Positions 37,785 through 48,590 of a stretch of DNA of 64,000 nucleotides are shown here, one piece after another. The stretch's first letter is position 1, and each line of letters begins with the position of its first letter. The stretch spans positions 5,456,001-5,520,000 of the forward strand of contig JAHREC010000018.1 in assembly GCA_020081605.1 (NCBI GenBank). Reading direction: 5' to 3'. The notes below the pieces were generated by a model that ran no database searches, had not been told where the DNA came from, and saw only the letters and a list, made by a program, of their open reading frames with translations. Source of the stretch: Albifimbria verrucaria (taxonomy: Eukaryota; Ascomycota; Sordariomycetes; Hypocreales; Stachybotryaceae). Both the position numbers and the translations under genes were made by a program.

Positions 37785-38966
37785 ATGACGTCCCGCGCCT
37801 CCGGCTCCAATCCCGAGCCCATCACGGCGGTGCCTCCGCCGTGGAAGCTCCAGGGCGACGTCTACATCGTGTCCTTCTGGATCTCGCCGGACCAGGCCGC
37901 CAACCTGCCGCCGCACACCTTCTCGCCGCTCGAGGCTGCCTCCGAGTACGCGACCACGCCGCTGCAGAAGCCCCGCGGCGGCCTCAGCATGGTCCAGATC
38001 ATCCGCTACACCGAGTCCCCCGTCGGGCCCTACGACGAGCTCATCCTCGTCCCCGGCAGCTTCGACTGGCAGCGCGAGGACCCGGACGGCAAGAGGACCA
38101 TCAAGGGCCGCAACCCCAAGATCTCTAGGATCTATGTCTCGCACAAGCACACCTGCTACAACGGCCGCTTGAGTAAGTCAACGTACCCTTCCGCATGCTT
38201 GCCCTGTCATCTCTGTCTCTTCTCTTCGTCTCTGCTCCTTGCTCTTAGTGTCTCCTTTGTTCCGGAGGCTGTCTGTCTCATCTTGTCTGCTGCACATCAT
38301 CACCATCACCACGCCACTGATTCGCATTCCAAAACAATCAACGCCCTACCACACGCCCACCTACACGCCCATCGTCACCCTCATTCCATATTTTTCATCT
38401 CTCTCTTTCTCTCTGCATGACATGGTTCAAATCTTCACACACCCGCTCACATCTCCGCCCCTTCTTCCAGATTGGAACGTACCCAAGCATCTCGCCAGGT
38501 TTGACTGGACAACCAACCCGGACGGCTCCACCACTGTCAAAGTCCACCCACACGACGCCGGCTCCGCTGCCGCCTCTGCCGATGAGGCCCATCCCAGCGA
38601 GCTCCCTTCTTCCAGGCCACCTTCAAGTCCGTCCCGCTCGTCCCGGCCTTCCCTCTCGCTACCCGCTGGGCCAAGTACATCGGCTTCGACACCACCCTCA
38701 TCCAGCCGCCCCTGCCCGCCAACCCGCACGCCGCCCAAGGCGAGCTCCCCGGCACCGACCGCTGGTGCTCCGTCGTGCCCTTGCAGTACTCGCGCCGCTG
38801 CCACGTCGGCTGGGTCGACATGCACCAGGACCCGGACGGCGGCTCCGGCTTCGAGAACTTCTGGCCCGGTCTCGGCCGCTGGCATCTCGGCGTCAAGATG
38901 GACGACGCCGAGGTCATCTTCGACCACCCTGAGGCCGTCTGGGACACGCCCAAGTCAAACCTGTAA
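37785..38966 (+). CDS. acetoacetate-decarboxylase-like fold protein
   Basis: Uncharacterised fungal protein resembling the acetoacetate decarboxylase-like superfamily. Supporting stretches are PPPWKLQGDVYI near the N-terminus, IRYTESPVGPYDELILVPG, SRIYVSHKHTCYNGRLNWNVPKHLARFDW across the intron, and a C-terminal PLQYSRRCHVGWVDMHQ. The intron 38173-38470 is long for this genome (298 bp), phase 1, GT-AG. One frame break at 38593-38595 (CCC for CCCC) is needed to connect to the rest. An enzymatic role is not proven, as the catalytic Lys of true acetoacetate decarboxylase is not identified. No signal peptide is seen. Confidence 0.65.
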
Positions 38967-40365
38967 CGATTATGATCATGAAAGGAGGGTTTGCTCTCTA
39001 TTTTGTTTATCTTTATGTCTCTCTCCTATTCCCCTTGTCACTCTATGGTTCTACTCCAGTTTTTCTGTATACGCTCTTCTCTTTACAACTATCTTGTCCT
39101 TTGTTGACCCCAACAAAATGTGTTTGCGGGCTTCAACCGGTGTGTATAATGGGTGGCATGGGAAAGCAAAGACGCCACGAGCTGCTTTTGAAAAGCCATG
39201 GCGTCTGTGTAGCTCGGTCAGTGAGCGAATAATAAGACAGCCACAGATTCGGGAATAGGCACTTGAGGGCTTTTCGCGGAAGGACTACAAGGTTTCATGA
39301 ATATTTCCTATCTTGTACAGTTACGAATTTCCTACCTGGTCTCCTGGCCTAGTCCATATCATCTTGACAATGCTAGTCGTGTTATCAAGCCACCGTTCCA
39401 TCGTGATTAGCATAACCAGGCATCACGGCAGGACGCAAGGAGCAACCAATCTATAGCACACGTTCACATGGACCAGACTCAAGAAGCAAGTAATCACATA
39501 TCATCAATAAGTACCTCTCTCGGAGCAGGGCGAAATGCAGACCAACCACAGCAAGAAACGATAGCAAGTCTTTCCACCCCGAATATCATCCCAACGCCGC
39601 TGAAAATGGCCATGCCTTACTCCGAGCCCTCCGGACCGCAGCAAGTAACAGCGTCTGCTCCTAGCCATCGCCACCCCCAACCCCTTGTAACGATCAAAAC
39701 CAACGGTCTAGCCAAAGTCAACAAATAAATATATGATAAGTGGAATAAGCCGAGCAGTTCCGGCAGCCAGCTATGGGCCGAGCTCGTCCACGCCTCGTCT
39801 CTAATCCCCATACTCCACGTCTTGTCCATTCCATCATACAACTAACTGAGCATTGGCTCATGTATTATGTGCATTACGCTTCCAAGTAATCCCGTATATT
39901 GTTGCCGCATTCAGAATCAACGCCCCTAGCATGGTGACTCGTCAAGCAATCGTCAAAATTAGTGCCATAGAATGTCATGTTGCCTGTTGTCGTCCCGAGC
40001 CGTGATTGGAGGTTAAATTCGCCAGAGACAACAAATGAACGTCTCGAAGCTTCACTTCCACTCCAGATGTAGAACTCGTCCGTCCAGGAATGGTTGGGCC
40101 AGTTATACCGACCCTCCATCGTGGCACGAGCGGACAGGTGCGCTTCCAAGGTTTCTCAATGGCAAACGAACCCAATCTGCTCGAGTATCCGTCTTACTTT
40201 AGCTTCCTCGATTGTGACTATTGCTCGTCCGCTTCGCTTATGAGGCAGGGCAAGCCGTCAAATAGTTTTGCTCCGATGGATGCCAAACGGACACCATAAT
40301 ACGGCCTCGTGCAATATGTCGAGCATACCAGCTCGGGAAGATGGAGCTCACAGGCTTACGGGATG
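38967..40365. other. convergent intergenic region
   Basis: Lies between the stops of the decarboxylase-like gene and the cyclin gene, so it holds two 3' UTRs. Two short frames (39468-39728 plus, 39874-40149 minus) look mildly protein-like; the minus one is listed separately. Nothing else is seen. Confidence 0.4.
39874..40149 (-). CDS. possible 91-residue hypothetical protein
   Basis: Short minus-strand frame with balanced composition, aromatic-rich near the start (YNWPNHSWTDEFYIW) and without low complexity. It sits about 220 bp after the cyclin stop on the same strand, so it may just be that gene's 3' UTR. No family recognised. Confidence 0.15.
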   Translation of the reverse strand: MEAHLSARATMEGRYNWPNHSWTDEFYIWSGSEASRRSFVVSGEFNLQSRLGTTTGNMTFYGTNFDDCLTSHHARGVDSECGNNIRDYLEA

Positions 40366-42196
40366 TTACTCCCGGCCGTCCGTGGATGGCTGCTTTCCAA
40401 CCACCTCCCTAGCGTAAAACTCGACCAGCATGGTCGCATATGCTTCCAGATCTTCCACTGGGACAAAGAGTCGGAATTCGTTGAGAACGAGGAACTGCAG
40501 CTCCAGGTGATTAAGCTCGGCGAGAGGAAGGCCGCCCACCTGTGTTAACATGTTAGTAAACAGACCACACGGCTTGGGTTGAGGCCACCCTACCTTTGCA
40601 TAGCGAGAATTTGTGTAGAAAACATCCGAGAAGAACTTGCTAGCGCAGGTAACGCCAGCGATAATCAGGCGATGGATGTTGAAACTATCAACGACGAAAT
40701 AAGTTGCAGGACCTGCCACTGGGGCCTGGTCGGACCGGGCCGTGGTTGACCTCGACGTGGTATGACGGCCTGACGCCGCGGGCGAGTCATCCATCTCTTC
40801 ATCATCGTCTTCTTCCTCGTCGTCGTCATCGGCAAGGTCCGAGTCGCTGTCTTCCTCTTCGTAATGGCCGCTGTCGTCTCGCATGGGCGTGTCACGCTGG
40901 TTTTGCTGAGATGGTTGGCGCTGCAGCGTGGAGACGGATTGGCGCCTGGCCTCTTCGCTCCTTGTAACTAGCTCATTGACACGCTCCGTCATGCGGTCAA
41001 AGTAGACAAGCAGGCTCAGGAAGACCTCGTAGGTGGTAGGGCAGTACTTGTGTATGCGGGAGAGGTAGCTGAGAATGGTGATGGCGGGCACGTTCTTGCC
41101 ATGGAAGGCAAGAACAGAGTGGCTAAGGGGCTCATCTGGGAGCTACCGGTAGACTCGTTGTTCTGGCTGGCCTGCTGCTGGTGGGTGACGTTGCGCTGCA
41201 TGGCGTCATGCTGCAGGTCGTTGGTGGTGGTGATCTTGGTGAGGAGGGCGGCCACCATCTCGATGATGTCGCCAATGGGCATGGCGCTGATCTCGTATTT
41301 CATCTGCTGCAAGGGAGGATCGTTGAGGATGCCGGAGCCGTGGCCGGCGCGCATGTCGGCTCGGGCCAGGCTCTGGACGTGAGCCAGGTCACGGATGTGG
41401 ATGACGGTCTGCTGCGGCGGGGGCGGGGAGGGGCAGCGTTCTGCTGCTCGAGAGGCGCGGAAACATCTGGGCCGGACGCGTGAGAGGACGGGGGACGGCG
41501 GAGGTTGAGGAGGAGGGATTGAATTCGTCGGAGGGCGGCGAGGGCTGCTGCTGCTGCGGCTGTTGCGAATTAGGGTGGTGGTGCGCCAGGGCAGCAGGGT
41601 TGGAGTAGGCCGGGTCGTCGGAGCGCTGCTGTCGATCTAGGGAGACATGATGTCTCGCCGTCTGAGATGCCATAGACACCACGTTTGCATCGTCAGTGGC
41701 GACGGCAGGAGAGGACGAGGGAGGTGAGGGAATCGCGAAGCTCCGCCACCAGGGGCGTGGGTCTCGCCCCGGGGCCTGCGGGGCCCAGCCAGCAGAGGCA
41801 GAGGCGGGCTTGTGGTGGTAGTCGACAGGGTCTGCGGCGGCGGCGGAGGGGAGGAGGAGGCTGCGATGCCTGGATGCAGGTGCTGGTGCTGGTGTTTCTT
41901 GGTGGGAGACGCGAGCGAAGGTGTCGTCGTCGTGGCGGGCTGCGATGCTGTGGCCGTGGGTGCTGGTGCAGAGGCGCGCGGCGGCGAAGAGGAAGAGGAA
42001 GAGGAAGAGGTAGACGGCGAGTCCTGGGAGGGCTGCGCGGTCTGGTGGTGCGGCTGTTGCTGTTGTTGTTGTTGTTGCTGCTGCTGCTGTTGATGGTGAT
42101 GGTGGTGTTGGTGTTGGTGTGGCAGCGAGGAGGGTTTGCTATCATAGTGTGGAAGCGGGATGGTTCGGAGAAGTAGTCGCCAATTACAGCGGCCAT
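40366..42196 (-). CDS. Pho80-family cyclin with low-complexity N-terminus
   Basis: Cyclin partner of a Pho85-type kinase (nutrient and phosphate signalling in yeasts). The cyclin box is split: YLSRIHKYCPTTYEVFLSLLVYFDRM precedes, and FNIHRLIIAGVTCASKFFSDVFYTNSRYAKVGGLPLAELN follows, an acidic insert (DDDDEEEDDDEEMDD) of about 80-90 residues. The N-terminal third is low complexity: His then about 12 Gln, then Ser/Pro tracts. The start 42196 (MAAVIGDYFSEPS) is the first Met upstream of these tracts. One intron lies at 40540-40593. C/G-run losses interrupt the frame at 41127-41130 and, less exactly placed, near 41412-41440, 41485-41495, 41745-41755 and 42145-42155. Which Pho80-type subgroup (PREG-like or other Pcl) is unclear. 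Confidence 0.8.
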
Positions 42197-43866
42197 GTCA
42201 TGCTAAACCGTCAAGCACAGCACAGCAGAGCACAGACGAGGGGCGTTGTTGCTTGATAAGGAAGATTAAGCCCCAGGAACCAAAAATAGAGAGCAAAACG
42301 ATGGAATGCAAAATCGAAGGGGATGAAGGGGTATCAGGCAAGCTCTCCTTCGGCTAAGACGGACAGGCACACGAGAGAAAGAAGAAGGGAAATATTACCA
42401 TCAAGCAAAATGATGTTGTTGTTTTTTCCAGGTTTTCGTACAGGAGGGTGCCAGGGGGTGAGAGATGATGGATGGATGGGCGCCGACGTGAGTGAGGAGA
42501 GACGCCGTGTACCTCAGCCCACAGTGGGAGAGGCGGGGCGCAGAGAGGTACCTTCTGTCCCTTGCTCGTCGGAGAGAGGCTAGCAGCGCCTGTATAGCAG
42601 TGTGCAGTAGCGGCCTGCTGCACTGTAGATAAGGCCTCACGCCCTCAACTACAGCCTGGACGGGGTGTGATGCGTGCCAGGTACGAGAACATGCGCGGTA
42701 TCAGAGCCAAGGGCGAAAGAAAAAGCAAACAATAACGTTAACACAACAGTTGGGCTATTCTTTTATCGTTAGGCAAGCAAGGCCAATACAGCAGCTTGCC
42801 AGGGTTTCCTCCTTAGGGTCCACGTCGCGGTCGATCACCATCCAGTTGAGAAAGGGCCTTGTTCGGTGAGTGCTGTTGAGCCCCGTACTGCTCGAACCCA
42901 CGCGGCAAATAGTTGCAGAGCGATGATGTGATTGCAACCCTGAAACGGAGTGCAGTGGTCCGGGGACTCGATAGGCTGACAACCTGGGCGAGCTCGTCGT
43001 GCTACACAAGCATCGCCCGGTCGACATCAACAACAGCAGCAAATCCTATGATTACGGTAACGCAGACAATCTCTAGACAACTAGCCTGGCAACCTGGGCA
43101 CTCGAGCGGCTCATTTGATCCTCCTCCTTCAACAGGCACAGTGGCATGACTATCTTCGGGGATGAGCGAAAGTGCCAGTGGACCCGGCCTGAAGCTACGG
43201 GGCCTCGAGCGCCTCTGTGGTGGCACCGGTACTTCCCGGTCGCTCGCTGCAGTGGCAACTCTCATTATGCTGCTATCCCCGTGTGCGTGCGTGAGTACGT
43301 GCGTACGTGCGTGTGGTGTACGTGTCGAGTTTCATCAACGAGCTCACGGCCCGGTGGGAGCTGGGCGGTGAAGCAATACCAGCACTCGCTCCTCCAATCT
43401 GCAGAAGGATTTTTGACTATCAGGGACATGCCTTGCACCTCTTCACCGTTGGGGGAGGGAAGGGGTGGGCAGCGGTCGACAACAGAGTAAGTACACGGCA
43501 CAGGTGGCTTGCATTGGTCCAACGACGGACGGCCACGGACAACGTGTAAATGAAGTCCGGTCGCTTCGAAGACATCACGTTTCAGGCCAAGAGATAGTTA
43601 CCATGTACACACACAGTCGCCCTCCGCTGGTCGGGCAGGACGCTGCAAGTGGCGCTTGGGCGCCGTCACAACCACACCCTTACCCAACAGATAGCCGAAC
43701 CACGGCACGTGTGGATGCACGACGGCCGCGATAGGAGCCCTGAGGCCGCCAAGACGGTGTTGTTTAGACAGGAAAAAGAAAAGGTAAGAAGCGGTGCTGA
43801 GAACAGTCACGGACCTGTGTGCCCTCGAGCCTCGGTATGCTAGCTAGTTCAAGCTGCCCACGGTGA

Positions 43867-43891
43867 ACCAGACCAGACCAGACCAGACCAG
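43867..43891. repeat. ACCAG pentanucleotide array (5 units)
   Basis: Five perfect tandem ACCAG units. The same unit occurs at 22769-22808 in a mixed array. Confidence 0.9.
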
Positions 43892-44940
43892 CGTGCGCTC
43901 TTCCCGCTTGCCGACCTCGGTTTGACAAGTTGAGCCTTTCCTATTGCCAGTCCAGCAGAGCCCGGTGTTGCTGCTTAGGAGAGCGTGTAGTAGACCATTG
44001 GACGTAACGCATGAAGAACCCACGATACATGGTTTCGGAAATAACCTGATCTTTCGTTTCGATTATGCTTTAGATTCCAGAACGTCAACACGGGCCGGTT
44101 CCCTGATGCTCATCTCGGGAGGCTACAGTTACGAGCTCGGCATGAAATAGCTAGAGGAGTCAACTCCATACAACTAAGAGAAGCTGCTCCGCGTGGCAAA
44201 CCACAGCATACCAACCCACAACTCACGAGACCGTTTACCATACTGTGCGGTCCCTTTAGTGCCTCTTCCCCATGCAAAGCACCTCCCCAAGATCCCCCTC
44301 AATCTGGCCGCCTTACTGACTCCAGCATGTCCAGCCGTCGCTGCGAACAATCAGAAAAGGTCTTGACAATGATTGGGATGTGGAGAAGTAGGACCCTCGC
44401 CCCTGGTCGCCTGTCTAGCGCGGAGGGAGAGCTCACAGCCAAGGCTTGCCGCACGTGGGTGTGCTGGGTCCAGTTGGCCGCTACCTTTGGACGGGGCCCG
44501 GCATCTTTAACCTAATGCATGATGATGTGGATTGGGTGTGCTGACTACGAGGGTTGGGTGATGAGGACATCAATGAGCCTCATTTCAAAGGACTTGTGTG
44601 ATATGAATGTGCATGTGTCATAGAACGTAACCTCATAGTACTCCTAAATTATTTCTTATTATTATCACTTATCATGGCACAGCATTAGGAACGACTACGT
44701 AATGCCCAACATCATCGATTAGTTCAAGATCTCAGAGAAGAGTATAAGTTTCCGGATTGGGCAAACACAGGACTTACAAACTCCCAACGTGAATAACAAG
44801 AGATCCTAGACTCCTTCCAAAAGCTACTGTATAAGCCAACAAGAGTATTTCTAGAACACCACATAAATCATTCACTCTACTAGGTAGTACACCCACCCAC
44901 TCTCAAAACTAACCTCGCCCACTCACACAATCCACGCTTC

Positions 44941-45600
44941 ATAGCAGCAACGCTTCCACGCCGACGACTAAGCTTCGCCCTCGAAACACGTTTCTGCCTT
45001 CGTATGCTTTACATCCCGCATCCATTCCTCAAGAGCCGCCTACGAGCGAATCAGACGTCCGCATCGCGGCACTCGCTCTTGACCGAGGAGGGTGGAGCGG
45101 AGCCGCCCGCGCCGCGACTAGGCCCGAGCCTCCACTTGTCCCCGGCCGCCCCGGGGCTGGCCTTGGCTCTTGCGTGTCGGCTCGTCAATAAGATTCGAAC
45201 TTTCTGCTGTTGCCGGATGATCGTCTCAATCTCACAGGAAAGGCTATGAGAATGCAGGTCCAAGGCACGTGTGCAGGCTCATTGGAACAGGCCTCGGATC
45301 AACTGTCCAGCTATTCAATCCCACGAATGCAACACGGCTCGGAGCCTTGCACACCGCACTCGTGGGCCAACGACGAGTCATCAACCGCCCCTATTTGAAT
45401 CTCAACCGCGCTGATGCTCGCCCCAAAAACAAGGATCTGACCGCCCTCGGACCAGCCCGTCAGCCACCGGCCTCTCCTTCGACAATGTGCCCACGGCTGC
45501 TTCATCCGACTGGTCCGGCTTCTCCCCGGGCGTCATCCAAACGCATATGCTATCAGTTACAACAGAGCTGGTCAGCCTTATTTTTCTAAAATTGATGCGC
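44941..45600 (+). pseudogene. possible coding remnant or frame-broken gene
   Basis: Several plus-strand segments in different frames look protein-like. Examples are TPTTKLRPRNTFLPSY with SESDVRIAALALDRGG near the start, CRLIGTGLGSTVQLFNPTNA with ALVGQRRVINRPYLN in the middle, and LSFDNVPTAASSDWSGF at the end. They would need at least two frame changes or introns to join. No family is recognised. It could be a gene broken by the same G/C-run errors seen elsewhere, a decayed gene, or chance. Confidence 0.2.
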
Positions 45601-46366
45601 CGGGTATGTTATGGATTTGCCCTGCAGCTTGGGCCTTTTGAGGATACATTGCCCTCCTATAGCTTACTCCTGACCGAGGATGCTTACAGTGATGATATTT
45701 CCAAGACACCGTTCTTGATCCCGATACCGACAGCAGAGTGGCGGCAAAGTGATAGGTCTTGAGCAATTCCTCTCCTAACTACAACCAGGTATGATACCGA
45801 ATGTTAACACGCCTCACAACGCTCTAATACAGAGTCTTGTAAAGAGTACTAGTTGGACCTTCACATCTCACCGCTTAGCATCAGGCTCGTTCCTTAAGTG
45901 ACATCATTGAGATTCATGGCTTCTATCACTACCCTGTATTGAATGCTGCAGCTTACTGTACAGTATGGCCTGCTGTTAAGGTTACTATGACATGCTTTGG
46001 TTTGCCTCGAGCGAGCGAGCCTCGCAGCATAATTTAATTCCAGACGTTGATTGCAGTAAAATCTCCGCCCGCCAATACTCAGCGATTACATGTAGTCAAA
46101 CCACGGCAGTAGAAACCATGTTACCATTCATCTCTCCTCCTGGTCAGCGAGTTCTCAGCACATGCAAACTTCTTTGACGAGACCTTGTTTCTTGTTCTAA
46201 GTCCGTGTCTTTCGCTAGTATACAGCTGTGACGGTTCATCCGCCTTGTCATCAAAAGGTCATGCACTCCGCATACCATCCAAAGTCCGTCACGTGCGCTA
46301 CCTCTGCTGGGCAGCGCCGCGACGCAGCAGCATATCATCTTCGTTTCGCATCACACGCCTGCCCAT

Positions 46367-47334
46367 CTACTCGTGCCGCACGGCGTAATCGGTGTCTGGC
46401 AGGTACAGGTGTCGGTCGGCGCCCTTCTGTGTCAGGACCACCATGCGGATAACACCGCCCGAGCTACCGTCCCACTTGATAGCTTCCCTCAGCGCACCCT
46501 TGACGAAGTTGACAGCATCCGCCTCCTCCATGCCCTCCTTCCAGTTGGCATCGCAGTAACCGTAGATGTATGTCGATCCGGAGCCGCCAATCGCGTACGA
46601 TTGCTTGTGCAGAGAGCCGCCAAGCGGGATGGAGTAGACCTGTCCGCCGAAACGCTCGTCCCAGCCAGCAATAATCAGACCGGCCCTGTTTTCCCAAGTG
46701 TCAGTATGGCAATGGCCATGTTTCGGTGTGTTCGGAAAGCCTTACGAGAGCTGGTCCTTGTTGGCATAACAGATCTCCTGGAAGATGGAGGCCGCGGTTT
46801 GTGTCATAGGGGCTTGCCTGACTGCATAGCGAACAGTCCCAGCTGGTATTGCACAATATCTGCAACTGCCTGGGTATCGGCAGCTGAGCCCGATCGGCAA
46901 CACCAGATGGTGTCGTGTACCCTCGTCAGCTTGTCCGTTACTCGGTTCGCAATGTAGGAACCAGTCGTCGTTCGAGAATCAGCGCCTAGAGGGATGGTTT
47001 AGCTTCTCTTCCAGCAGTAGGACTCCATCGCATCGACTAACCAAGAATAACACCGTCTTTGAATGTCACCGCCATACTGCGTCTTGTCAGATATCTGTTC
47101 GTTCGGTATACTGGGTTCGGGAGCCATACATTGAAGTACCCAAGCTGCGACCTGTTAGTACTGCACCAAAACAACATAGCAACCAAGAGATACTCACTTG
47201 ACCTCACCCTTCTTCAATCGATCCATGTCGACATGGATGCCATCTTGAATCCGTTGTTAGCTGTCCAGCACACAGACTGACGTAGAGCTACCGGGCTTAC
47301 CTTCGTTCAACACACCAGCACGGCCGAACTCCAT
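46367..47334 (-). CDS. PRE3: 20S proteasome beta-1 subunit (PRE3/PSMB6)
   Basis: Catalytic beta-1 (caspase-like) subunit of the 20S proteasome, made with a propeptide cleaved before the active-site Thr (LGTS segment). Recognisable parts are [40 protein letters not shown] and [13 protein letters not shown]. There are five introns: 47244-47300, 47145-47197, 47077-47129, 46986-47041 and 46686-46745. The exon at 47130-47144 is only 15 bp and encodes part of the active-site region. A single break at 46808-46811 (GGGG for GGGGG on the plus strand) separates GKP from [21 protein letters not shown]; one extra C on the coding strand restores it. The gene is essential, so this is a sequence error. Confidence 0.95.
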
Positions 47335-47510
47335 GATTAAGATTTGCGGCGTATATGAATCGACTCAAGAGTTTCCAAGGGGTGATCTGCAGGCTGTAGG
47401 AGGTTGCGGGATGTAGTCTGGCTATGGATTACAGTGGCGGCTGGAGCTTGACGTCGGAGCTCAGGCAGCTCTGAACGCGCAGCCGCGCCATGACCGCACT
47501 GCCTATATGG

Positions 47511-47530
47511 TCACGTGTGTCGTCACGTGA
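47511..47530. promoter_or_regulatory. paired TCACGTG sites upstream of PRE3
   Basis: TCACGTG at 47511-47517 and TCACGTGA at 47523-47530, about 180-200 bp upstream of the PRE3 start. CACGTG is the core of bHLH-type binding sites. Two copies in 20 bp at promoter distance suggest a regulatory role; the binding factor is not known. Confidence 0.45.
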
Positions 47531-47862
47531 GCTGTTACTATTCGATATCCGCGATATATCACGTTTAAGATGGTCAACATATAGATGCATTGGTTTAATA
47601 TTTAAATATACTGATGCTTCAATTCATTATGTTGGCTTTGGTTAGGCTCGAAGAATTTGTGTTCCGCGGCAGCCGAGCCTGTTGGCTTCATGATAAGGCA
47701 TCCGGGATATCTGTCCAGTAGTTGACCCTCACCATTAAGCTCCAGCTTGCATATACTTAGAGTGCCTGCGACACGAAAGCATGGCAGTCGTGATGGGAAT
47801 CAATGTACATTGTTGTCGTGCATTATATGTCATAAATACAGCTTATTCTGCCGACGCCTCCT

Positions 47863-48590
47863 CTACGCCTTAACCTCGCCCTTCTTGTCTGCGGCTTTCT
47901 CCCTCCTTCCTCTGCCTTCTTCTTGTCATCGCCACAACCGCAATCATAAAAGTCACCGATGTTATTACAGTCGAAAGTGGGCTTCTCGAGCCTGTCGTTG
48001 ACGATGTTGTGAAGGAAGCACAGCCAGCCAGCGGCAGCGTTACGGCTGCTGGTCTGCGGAGGGTACTCGGCCAGCATTTCACGGAAGTGGCGGGCGCACT
48101 CGCCGCAAGGATACAGACGACCGAATAGGTGCATGAATGTTTCGAGCGCAGTGCGTTCATCATCCGTGGGGTTGTCGGGGAAGCGCGCCATCATGGTGTG
48201 CAGGAATCGCCACGTTGCGTGGCCAAGCTCGGCTCTGTACGGCATGGTCAGCAATGCTCGAGAGGCCTGTCCCCAACCAGCGAGGAAGACAAATTCGTCG
48301 CGGCATGAGGGGCTTGCGAGACCGAAGGGGACCACTTACTTCAGCGTCGCATTTTCCAGCTTCGGCGCAATCGACTCGCCCTCGAGGATCCCGGCGGGGA
48401 TCGCATCAATGTCCACCTTGAACTCGGATCTGGAGTCTTCGGGCGCATGCTTCAACGGGATGGCGGGCTCATCGGGTCGCAGGGTCCCGACCTGTCGAGG
48501 CGTCGAGGGGCCGGAGAAAAGGTACGAGATGGTGAAGAGGACGGCGACGACCAGCGCGAGCGTCAGGGTGAGGTGGTTCCGACGCACCAT
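47863..48590 (-). CDS. ERV2: ER FAD-linked sulfhydryl oxidase (Erv2-like)
   Basis: Flavin sulfhydryl oxidase generating disulfides in the ER lumen. The N-terminus is a type II signal anchor (LTLALVVAVLFTISYLF). The Erv/ALR domain has the FAD-binding WRFLHTMMARFPD, the active CGEC, and LCFLHNIVNDRL. One intron lies at 48235-48339. A break at 47901-47903 (CCC on the plus strand) turns the acidic/lysine tail into an Arg-rich one; with one base restored the protein ends EKAADKKGEVKA at 47863-47865, otherwise at 47823. The former fits better. The gene lies directly upstream of PRE3 on the same strand. Confidence 0.9.

Larger units (their letters stand above)
42197..46366. other. 4.2 kb largely gene-free region
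   Basis: Upstream of the cyclin gene and downstream of PRE3. No gene with recognisable family features. A pentanucleotide array and a possible coding remnant are listed separately. The part around 44500-44900 is AT-rich. Confidence 0.4.

Noticed and set aside
41693..42196. Asn/Ser/Arg/Pro-rich 167-residue protein
   Set aside because: Only its first residues are taken as the cyclin start; the rest is an out-of-frame reading of the Gln/Ser/Pro tracts after a missing C.
42860..42925. possible tRNA on the minus strand (TTCGAGC next to GTGGG)
   Set aside because: The flanking bases do not form a T-arm and no acceptor or anticodon arm can be folded.
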